From a virus, in IMG/VR virus record IMGVR_UViG_3300032331_002651, positions 1 through 21,965 of that record: 21,965 nucleotides of DNA; one strand, written 5' to 3'. The notes beneath the pieces were generated by a model, which worked only from the letters and a program-made list of their open reading frames with translations, searched no databases and was not told the origin of the DNA. Shown here in pieces: positions 14,609-20,794 of the stretch; position 1 is the stretch's first letter; each line of letters opens with the position of its first letter. A program made the position numbers and the translations under genes.

Positions 14609-16973
14609 TATAACTGAAAAAAAACTTACTAAATCTGAATTAGAAGTAAGAGAAAAAGTAATTAAGGATTTAAAAAAAAATAAGTCTTCACTTGTTAAAC
14701 GCTATGGCAAAGATGCCGAAGCTGTTATGTATGGACGAGCAACTAATATAGCTAAAAAAATGGCAGAATCAGAAAATAAAAACCGCATTAAAGAACTTGT
14801 AAAAAAATCTTTAATGAAAGAAGATGAAGTAACTCAAGATAAAGATCATAAAATTACCCAAGAGGGTAATCTTTGGGTTCTTGTCTATAAAAATAAAAAT
14901 AAGACATTTAAACATCATTTTAGTTCAAAAAAAGAAGCTGAAGAATTTTGGAATAATAACAAAAATTCAGATAATTCTATGAAATTTGAAGAAGGTAAAA
15001 AAGAAGATGTTACTGGAGATGGTAAAATTGATTCTAAAGATTATTTAGCTAAACGTGATATTGCTATTCAAAAAGCAAAAAGTAAAATGAATGAAGCAGA
15101 TATGGATTTAGACCATAAAGTTAAATATTCAAAATCAAATGATACTTATCAAGTATGGTTAGGGGATGAAATAGTAACTGATTTTGCTACTAAAGAAAGA
15201 GCAGAAAAAGAAGCTAAAAGACTAAACCATTTACAAGACATTAAAAGGTTAGATAAAGCCCAGATGAAAGAAGATATTGACTTAGGTCACGAAGATAACG
15301 AACCACATATGATTAAAGGTGATTTATATCGTATTGGAAAATATGCTATGGAATTATATGCTATGGCTGAAAAATTAGAAGAAACAGGACAAGAAATTGA
15401 TTTCCCATCTTGGTGGCAAGCAATGATTACAGATGCATCTACTAAAATGGTTAAAGCAAAACATTACCTTGATTTTGAATTAAAAGAACCAGCGATTGAT
15501 GCTGTTGTAGGTAAATTAACAGGTAAAAAACCTCCTATGATGGAATCCGCTTATGATTATGTTAAAACCCCTAAAGAATATATCACTTTACAATTATCCG
15601 ATTTTTTTAGAGTTCCTAAAACTAATTTAATGTCTTTTAATTTAGATGGCACAGATGATATTGAAGCTTTAACACAAGCCTTAAATTCAACATCTACACA
15701 AGGTACAGAAAAGTATTTAAAATCATCAATAAAATCTGCTCAAGATCATTTTAATGTAACTGAAGGTTTTTTAGATAGAATGAAAGCTAGTGTAAAAGGA
15801 GCTGTTGCTGGTGTTGGTCAAGCTGCTAAAAATATAGGATCTGCTGTTAAAGGAGATTCATCTCAGTTTAAGAGTGTATCTAATACAGCTAATATGGCTA
15901 AATTAGGTCAAAAAGTAAAAACTTTTGGAAAAGAAATTGATGATGTTATTAATGATATTAATAAATTATTTCCTAAGGAAAAACTTGATAAAGACCCAGA
16001 ATTAAAGGGAAAAATTGAAAAATATCTAGCAACATTAAATCAAACCAAAACCCTAAATACAGCTATTTCCTCCGTAGATGAAAATATGTTTACTGGAAGA
16101 AATAATATGAATAGGGGTTCAAGTTATTCTGATTATTCTTCGGATAGTGATATAAGTATTGATATTTTAGCATCTAAAATTGCTAAAGCTCTTAAAAATC
16201 CTGAAAATCAAGATGAGGATGATCAAAATAATATTAAGCAAGCTAGAAAAGCTCTAAATCTAGGTGACATAGAAATAGCTGGAAAAATAATTAAACCATA
16301 TATAACTGAAAAAAGAGCTAAACAATTAAAAGAGTATACTGTAAATGATTTTCGATATATTACACCGGGAAGTGGTCGTCCTAAGATTGATCCCGCTTTA
16401 TTTGCTAAGCTTATGCCTAAATCTGCTAAGACATGCAAAGAGGCTGAGGCTAGAATAAAGATGTATAATGGCTATACAATGTTTGTTCATTCGCAGTACT
16501 TTGTAGTTACACCAAATGGTAATATGCCTAATAAGCCTAAATATGAAATTCACCAATCACAGTACTACAATAACGACTATAATGCACCTGCAAATTTAAA
16601 GGGTCAAGATGTTAATGTTACCTTTTTAACTATATTTGATGTTACAAATGGAGAAGTTGAACTTGGCGTTTGTTATGTAGATACTAAGGTGTTTTTAGAT
16701 GAGTATAAAGTGGTATTTGAATTGTTAAAAAGTGTAAGTGAAGACATTAGACAAAACTCCCCAGGAGAACTTGATGGGGAATATGAAGGAAAACCACAAA
16801 AAATACAAGGTGCTGATATATACGATACCTTAAAAGATATCCTTGATATTTCTAATTCAGAAAATGACTTTATAAGAAAAATAACTGATTCACTTACAGA
16901 TGAAACTAGTTCTTTATCTAAAAGCACTGAAAAAAAATTAAGAAATTGGTACAAAAAGAACGTTACTAATTAA
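14592..16973 (+). CDS. 793-aa modular protein: basic helical module, EF-hand-like loop, further modules (putative internal polyprotein)
   Basis: Residues 10-60 form a basic helical module (L-T-K-S-E-L, R-Y-G-K-D-A-E-A-V-M-Y-G-R-A-T). Residues 139-150 (D-V-T-G-D-G-K-I-D-S-K-D) fit a dockerin/EF-hand calcium loop with acidic positions 1, 5, 9 and 12. LxE-type sites follow residues 168 (MNE-A), 227 (MKE-D), 318 (MME-S) and 391 (VTE-G). 169-227 is a DUF2188-like strand-helix unit, and 228-318 an H-E-D-N-E-P-H-M module with W-W-Q and K-A-K-H-Y-L-D. 319-391 is a small unit, and 392-793 starts with a Gly/Ala/Lys helix and is otherwise unknown. Such modules recur in T4-like marine phages as I recall them. 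Polyprotein processing is inferred. It begins inside the Hc1-like gene. Confidence 0.7.
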   Translation: MKIKNNITEKKLTKSELEVREKVIKDLKKNKSSLVKRYGKDAEAVMYGRATNIAKKMAESENKNRIKELVKKSLMKEDEVTQDKDHKITQEGNLWVLVYKNKNKTFKHHFSSKKEAEEFWNNNKNSDNSMKFEEGKKEDVTGDGKIDSKDYLAKRDIAIQKAKSKMNEADMDLDHKVKYSKSNDTYQVWLGDEIVTDFATKERAEKEAKRLNHLQDIKRLDKAQMKEDIDLGHEDNEPHMIKGDLYRIGKYAMELYAMAEKLEETGQEIDFPSWWQAMITDASTKMVKAKHYLDFELKEPAIDAVVGKLTGKKPPMMESAYDYVKTPKEYITLQLSDFFRVPKTNLMSFNLDGTDDIEALTQALNSTSTQGTEKYLKSSIKSAQDHFNVTEGFLDRMKASVKGAVAGVGQAAKNIGSAVKGDSSQFKSVSNTANMAKLGQKVKTFGKEIDDVINDINKLFPKEKLDKDPELKGKIEKYLATLNQTKTLNTAISSVDENMFTGRNNMNRGSSYSDYSSDSDISIDILASKIAKALKNPENQDEDDQNNIKQARKALNLGDIEIAGKIIKPYITEKRAKQLKEYTVNDFRYITPGSGRPKIDPALFAKLMPKSAKTCKEAEARIKMYNGYTMFVHSQYFVVTPNGNMPNKPKYEIHQSQYYNNDYNAPANLKGQDVNVTFLTIFDVTNGEVELGVCYVDTKVFLDEYKVVFELLKSVSEDIRQNSPGELDGEYEGKPQKIQGADIYDTLKDILDISNSENDFIRKITDSLTDETSSLSKSTEKKLRNWYKKNVTN

Positions 16974-16981
16974 AAAACAAA

Positions 16982-17467
16982 ATGAAAAAAAGTGAATTAA
17001 GAGATAAAATTAAATCTCTTGTCCAACAAACATACAAATCTAAATCTATTGATTCAAATAATGGAGGAGAGATTACTCTTGATGCTGATAAATTCCCAGT
17101 GTTAGCTAAATTTCCAAAATTAAAAGACATAATTGTTGATTTATTAACTACTCAATATGAGGTCTTTATGAAAGCTATAGAATGGGTTGCACCACGTCCA
17201 ACAACATTTAGAATTGTGCTAGGCAATGATGAAGATTTTTTGTTAATTTACACAGAAAGAAGTTGGATTGCCCAGATTGAAGGTAAAAAATATTATTTAT
17301 TAAATTTAGGAGAAGAAGAGCAAGCCGCCGAATCTATTTCAAGATTACTTTCATATGGAGCTCCGGCACCTGCGGAAGGTGAAACTCCAGCTGAAGAAAC
17401 AGCTGAAGCTCCTACAGAAACTCCAGAAGAAGCTCCTGCTGAAGAAGAAGAAACAACAACAACATAA
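16982..17467 (+). CDS. Small globular protein with acidic Pro/Glu/Thr tail
   Basis: The 161-aa protein starts MKKSELRDKIKSLV, an amphipathic basic helix also found inside the upstream 585-aa protein. The core (residues 30-120) has F-P-V-L-A-K-F-P-K-L-K-D-I-I-V-D-L-L, then W-V-A-P-R-P-T-T-F-R-I-V-L, S-W-I-A-Q-I and K-K-Y-Y-L-L-N-L-G-E. This is a clear alpha/beta domain, but I cannot name it. The last 40 residues are an unstructured repeat of Pro, Ala, Glu and Thr. It is followed 1 base after its stop by the next ATG. It may be an internal head or scaffold-associated protein from context only. Confidence 0.62.
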   Translation: MKKSELRDKIKSLVQQTYKSKSIDSNNGGEITLDADKFPVLAKFPKLKDIIVDLLTTQYEVFMKAIEWVAPRPTTFRIVLGNDEDFLLIYTERSWIAQIEGKKYYLLNLGEEEQAAESISRLLSYGAPAPAEGETPAEETAEAPTETPEEAPAEEEETTTT

Positions 17468-17468
17468 T

Positions 17469-18587
17469 ATGGACATATTAGATAAGTTTTTTAAAAAATA
17501 TTCATATAAATTTGATAAAGGATATCCTGACATGAATAATGAGCAGGATGTTTTTTTGTTAGAATCACTTTTAAGTAAAGTAATAAATGAGAATTTTAAG
17601 TTACTTAAAGAAGAAGACACAGAAAATGGAATTGATATTTTAAAAAAAGAATTAAATTTAACAGATGAAGATTTTATAAAATTATCATCCGTTAGATATA
17701 AATTATTAGTTCCAAGATCAGAAAGATATAATTACATAGAAAAAATTACTAAAATCCCAGGATTTAGTTATGATGTTAATGTTCCCGGTTCCTCTATTGG
17801 TGGGATTAAATATAACAACACTACTTTTCTTTTAAAACCTTCAGGAGCTCAAGGTAGAGCATCCTCAGGTACTGGAAATGAAGATATCATAGTAAATGAA
17901 ATTAACAAATATATTGAAGAAGGTGCTATAAATATAATATTTAATGCTCCTAATAAAAATTTAACAATTAATAATGTTAAAGAAGTAATCCCTGTAGGTT
18001 ATGATGTAGCCGGAGGTAAAAAAGCAGATATTATTATTAAAGCTAATAAAGATTATCCAATTTCAATTAAACAAGATAATGCTGGATTTTGGGAAAGCTC
18101 AGATACAAGATATAAAAATTTAGTATTAACTTTATCAAAGAAAATAACAAATGGTGATTTTGCACCTGAATTAGTATTTCAACCTTTTACCGATAAATTA
18201 GGCAACCAAAAAGAAGGTATTAATACAATGTATAATGAAATAACTAAAACTAAAGTATCAGGAATAATTGTTACAGATCTTCCTACAAATGATGAAAATG
18301 AAATTATTTTTGGCTCGGATAAAGCTACAATAATATATAGAAGTTACTCTCTATCTGATTTTGAGTTAAAAGAAAATACATTATATATAAAAGTTTCTAA
18401 AATTTTAGAAAATATATCCGATGTTGAAGAATTTGATCTTGAACCTGTACTTAATATTAGACATGATTCTACTAGAGCATCTACAGGAGGATTAAGAGCA
18501 ACTGTCCAACCAAAAAATAAACTGTACAGTGATGATCAACTTACAGGAAATAAAATTGAATTATCATATAATGATATTATATCATAA
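17469..18587 (+). CDS. Possible PD-(D/E)XK-type nuclease (372 aa)
   Basis: The start is the ATG at 17469, one base after the preceding stop. An in-frame ATG at 17355 would lie inside the upstream coding region and encode only a shadow of its acidic tail. Residues 29-48 (L-L-E-S-L-L-S-K-V-I-N-E-N) resemble an array leader displaced inward. A nuclease-like order follows: G-N-E138-D-I-I-V-N-E-I helix, G-G-K-K-A-D187-I-I-I strand, then P-I-S199-I-K201-Q. That is a D-xn-S-x-K variant of the D-xn-(E/D)-x-K core. The C-terminus has R-H-D-S-T-R-A-S-T-G-G-L-R-A. Phage proteins with this shape exist in my recollection as unstudied restriction-enzyme-like proteins. Serine at the usual acidic position leaves activity uncertain. 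Confidence 0.6.
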   Translation: MDILDKFFKKYSYKFDKGYPDMNNEQDVFLLESLLSKVINENFKLLKEEDTENGIDILKKELNLTDEDFIKLSSVRYKLLVPRSERYNYIEKITKIPGFSYDVNVPGSSIGGIKYNNTTFLLKPSGAQGRASSGTGNEDIIVNEINKYIEEGAINIIFNAPNKNLTINNVKEVIPVGYDVAGGKKADIIIKANKDYPISIKQDNAGFWESSDTRYKNLVLTLSKKITNGDFAPELVFQPFTDKLGNQKEGINTMYNEITKTKVSGIIVTDLPTNDENEIIFGSDKATIIYRSYSLSDFELKENTLYIKVSKILENISDVEEFDLEPVLNIRHDSTRASTGGLRATVQPKNKLYSDDQLTGNKIELSYNDIIS

Positions 18588-18596
18588 TATTTATAA
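18585..18596 (+). promoter_or_regulatory. TAATATTTATAA box before the Cys-rich gene
   Basis: The element begins on the stop codon of the nuclease-like gene and ends 2 bases before the ATG at 18599. It shares ATATTTATAA with the boxes at 4071, 12622 and 19990. Its closeness to the start makes a promoter for this gene unlikely unless the transcript is leaderless, so a translation or processing role is equally possible. Confidence 0.25.
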
Positions 18597-18598
18597 CC

Positions 18599-19228
18599 AT
18601 GGATTTAAAAAAACTCATTAAAGAAGTCTTAGAATCTCGCAAACATGATTGTGGTTGTGGATGTGGAGATAAATGCGGAAAAGCGCCTATACTTAATGAA
18701 AATCTACAGTCGCGTATTTTGATGACTGATAGTATGAAACACCATATAGACACTAAAACACCGCTATTTGAAACAACTTTACCATATGGTTCTAAAGAAT
18801 ATTTAGATTTATGGGTTGAAGCAAGATATTTGTATTCTCGTAATGTTTTAAACGTTGAAGGTATTGACAAAGAAAAAATTACTGAAACTCATTTAGGTGA
18901 ATATGGAATATTTGAAGGTCAATTAGTTCCTTTAGATATGCCTATGCTTGAAGAAGGTTTATTAACAGAAGCTGAATATCAAGGACGTAAAGTTCAATTA
19001 GGTAAACCATCACAAGGTGATAGTAAAAAGTTTAAAGTATATGTTAAAAACGCTAAAGGTAAAGTTGTAAAAGTTAACTTTGGATTTGGTGGCAAATCAG
19101 CTAAAGGTAAGAGAATGGTAATTAAAGTTAAAAATCCAAAACGTCGTGCTGCTTTTAGAGCAAGACACAATTGTGAAAACCCCGGACCACGTTGGAAAGC
19201 ACGTTATTGGTCTTGTAAAGCTTGGTAA
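18599..19228 (+). CDS. Two-part protein: Cys-rich N-terminal region and basic C-terminal module separated by LTE-A
   Basis: The 209-aa protein begins with a leader-like helix MDLKKLIKEVLE-S. A cysteine cluster follows (H-D-C-G-C-G-C-G-D-K-C-G-K, residues 16-28), likely metal-binding. Residues 30-115 form a globular unit. After L-L-T-E124-A comes a separate 85-residue basic domain (V-Q-L-G-K-P, K-K-F-K-V-Y-V-K-N, K-V-N-F-G-F-G-G). It ends with K-R-R-A-A-F-R-A-R-H-N-C-E-N-P-G-P and W-S-C-K-A-W. That C-terminal domain looks like one widespread in large phages, with two conserved cysteines and no known activity. The LTE-A joint suggests it is released as a small basic protein, perhaps DNA-bound. 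Confidence 0.68.
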   Translation: MDLKKLIKEVLESRKHDCGCGCGDKCGKAPILNENLQSRILMTDSMKHHIDTKTPLFETTLPYGSKEYLDLWVEARYLYSRNVLNVEGIDKEKITETHLGEYGIFEGQLVPLDMPMLEEGLLTEAEYQGRKVQLGKPSQGDSKKFKVYVKNAKGKVVKVNFGFGGKSAKGKRMVIKVKNPKRRAAFRARHNCENPGPRWKARYWSCKAW

Positions 19229-19229
19229 A

Positions 19230-19646
19230 ATGATCAAACTTATAAACCTATTAAAAGAAATTTCTTACTCATTTTCAGAATATGATACAACATATGATGA
19301 TGAAGATAATAGTTTAATTGATGTAGAATATACTTTCCAAACTGAAAAAAACAAATATAAAGTTATATTCAGCTCAAAAGAAAAAGCTAGAGAATTTGAA
19401 GTATCATTTGGAATAGATACAGGAAATTTTAATAAAATAGATACATTTCAAATGACAGGAGAAGGAGATGCTAGAAATATTCTTCAAACACTGGCTGATA
19501 TAATTAATGATTTCTATTATCAATATGATGAAGAAATAGATAAAATTATAATTAAAGGAACAAACGAAAAGCGTAGTAAAATATATAAACAATTTCTTCC
19601 AAAGTACCTATCACCTAGCACAATGTCTAAAGTAAAGATTTTATGA
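19230..19646 (+). CDS. Small protein with canonical array leader, unknown function
   Basis: The start is the ATG at 19230, one base after the preceding stop; the in-frame ATG at 19146 lies inside the upstream gene and would add only an off-frame shadow. The 138-aa protein begins MIKLINLLKE-I, nearly the same as the next gene's leader. The body alternates charged beta strands (Y-T-F-Q-T-E-K-N-K-Y-K-V-I-F) with a helix at about 80-95. Asp/Glu and Tyr are frequent. Family not recognised. The stop and next start share ATGA. Confidence 0.6.
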   Translation: MIKLINLLKEISYSFSEYDTTYDDEDNSLIDVEYTFQTEKNKYKVIFSSKEKAREFEVSFGIDTGNFNKIDTFQMTGEGDARNILQTLADIINDFYYQYDEEIDKIIIKGTNEKRSKIYKQFLPKYLSPSTMSKVKIL

Positions 19647-19966
19647 TAAAACTACTTCAACTATTAACAGAAGCAAAACAATCCATTGAGGATTTTGCGG
19701 GCACTAGATTAAAAGGTGCTGAAAAAATAGCTGATACTACCTTAAAAGCAGGTGGATTATCATTACTAACTTACAAACACTATAAAGTTAAATTACCCTA
19801 TTATAAAAAGGCATCAGCGGGTAAATTAGATAAAGAGGCTGCTAAAAAAGAATTTGAAGAAACTTTAAAAAGTATTTCTCTAGGTATGACTCAAAGTCAA
19901 TTTCAAATAGAAGTTGGACGTTTAGAGGTATTAGGTGAATTACTTATAAAAAATAACTCTATATAA
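19643..19966 (+). CDS. Small helical protein with the clearest capsid-leader-like start
   Basis: The 107-aa protein starts MIKLLQLLTE-A, which compares directly with the T4 internal-protein leader MKTYQEFIAE-A in length, hydrophobic spacing and cleavage residues. The body has G-A-E-K-I-A-D-T-T-L-K-A-G-G, then L-L-T-Y-K-H-Y-K-V-K-L-P-Y-Y, and a C-terminal helix Q-F-Q-I-E-V-G-R-L-E-V-L-G-E-L-L-I. I recall relatives of this body as modules in other large phages, but no function. Removal of the leader would leave about 97 residues, the size of T4 IPI-type internal proteins. Confidence 0.65.
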   Translation: MIKLLQLLTEAKQSIEDFAGTRLKGAEKIADTTLKAGGLSLLTYKHYKVKLPYYKKASAGKLDKEAAKKEFEETLKSISLGMTQSQFQIEVGRLEVLGELLIKNNSI

Positions 19967-19989
19967 AGACATAAAAGTTACTAAGAAAT

Positions 19990-20012
19990 ATAAAAATTAA
20001 TATATTTATAAT
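19990..20012 (+). promoter_or_regulatory. Exact 23-base box shared with 12622-12644; putative promoter
   Basis: The box lies in a 76-base gap, the longest within the array, and ends 30 bases before the ATG at 20043. That distance suits a -10 element with a short leader. No other feature is visible in the gap. Confidence 0.5.
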
Positions 20013-20042
20013 AAAAACATTAAAGTTAAAAATACATAAACC

Positions 20043-20669
20043 ATGATTATCACTGAAGAAACATTATTATTACAAAAACGCGCAGGTATTATTACTGAAA
20101 GCCAATATAAAGAAAAAATAGAATCTCTTTATGAATTAGATGATAAAGAACAATCAGTAGTTGATGATGTAAAAGACGAAATGTCAGCTATTATAAAAGG
20201 TTTAGACACTGAATTAACAAAAGCAACAGAAAAAGAACAACCAACAAATGAAGGTCTTTTAACTATTGCTAGTATTGCAATTGCACTTCCCGCAGTAATG
20301 GGATTAGTAGCTAAATTAGGTAAAGGTGCAAGTACTATGGTTAATAAACTATTAGGTAAAAAACCCGATGAAAAATCTGCTTATAACCAATGGATGGCTA
20401 AATTAGGACATATTGCCGATGAGTTACACCATTTGTATTTGGCTCCAATTGAATCAATTGTTAAAAAATTCATTAAAGATGAAGCTAAAGCTAAAAAAGT
20501 AGCAAATGGAATTTTTCACATAATTGTAGCAACATTCTTAATAGCCTCAGGAGTAACGGCTGTACAAGCTATTCAATCTAAAAACTTATCTTTAGCTACA
20601 TTAGAAACAGCTTTAAGTGCTGTTAAAGGTAATGAAATTAAAACATTTATTACTAAATTAGTAGCATAA
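20043..20669 (+). CDS. Membrane-active-like protein with two hydrophobic helices
   Basis: The 208-aa protein starts with a leader of longer form ending R-A-G-I-I-T-E-S-Q-Y-K (ITE-S at about 19/20). A charged helix follows, and T-N-E-G-L-L leads into a hydrophobic segment at about 75-95 (L-L-T-I-A-S-I-A-I-A-L-P-A-V-M-G-L-V-A). A basic helix and an amphipathic middle part follow. A second hydrophobic segment at about 157-177 (G-I-F-H-I-I-V-A-T-F-L-I-A-S-G-V-T-A-V) precedes a helical tail. The layout suggests insertion into membrane, as expected for a protein ejected with DNA or for a holin-like factor. It is longer than a typical holin and lacks a lysin neighbour. Last gene before the terminator. 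Confidence 0.62.
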   Translation: MIITEETLLLQKRAGIITESQYKEKIESLYELDDKEQSVVDDVKDEMSAIIKGLDTELTKATEKEQPTNEGLLTIASIAIALPAVMGLVAKLGKGASTMVNKLLGKKPDEKSAYNQWMAKLGHIADELHHLYLAPIESIVKKFIKDEAKAKKVANGIFHIIVATFLIASGVTAVQAIQSKNLSLATLETALSAVKGNEIKTFITKLVA

Positions 20670-20724
20670 CAAATTATAGACAGATTCATAGCCTGTCGCT
20701 TTAAAATAAAAAACATTGACATCT

Positions 20725-20760
20725 GTGGCGTCCCCAAAATTTGGAGACGTCACTTTTTTT
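20725..20760 (+). terminator. Rho-independent terminator of the array
   Basis: A hairpin with stem GTGGCGTCCCCAAA against TTTGGAGACGTCAC (one G-U pair, one C-A mismatch, short A/T loop) is followed directly by seven T residues. It lies 55 bases after the last stop of the array. A weaker hairpin (GACAG...CTGTC, 20679-20697) precedes it without a T run. Confidence 0.82.
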
Positions 20761-20771
20761 ATGTATATTTA
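20740..20771 (+). promoter_or_regulatory. Possible Bacteroidota-type promoter for the oxidoreductase gene
   Basis: TTTG at 20740-20743 and TATATTTA at 20764-20771 are separated by 20 bases. The Bacteroidota primary sigma consensus is TTTG-N19-TAnnTTTG. The -33 element falls inside the terminator stem, which is compact but not unusual in phages. The ATG is 23 bases further on. Confidence 0.35.
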
Positions 20772-20794
20772 CGCATTAAAACATTTCTAATAAT

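Noticed and set aside
17355-17468. N-terminal extension of the nuclease-like gene starting at 17355
   Set aside because: It overlaps the acidic tail of the preceding gene and encodes a Lys/Leu/Gln run that is only the shifted reading of GAA/GCT-type codons; ATG 17469 sits one base after the preceding stop, the usual spacing here.
19146-19229. N-terminal extension of the 138-aa protein starting at 19146
   Set aside because: It lies within the conserved C-terminal module of the upstream gene in another frame; ATG 19230 gives a perfect array leader.
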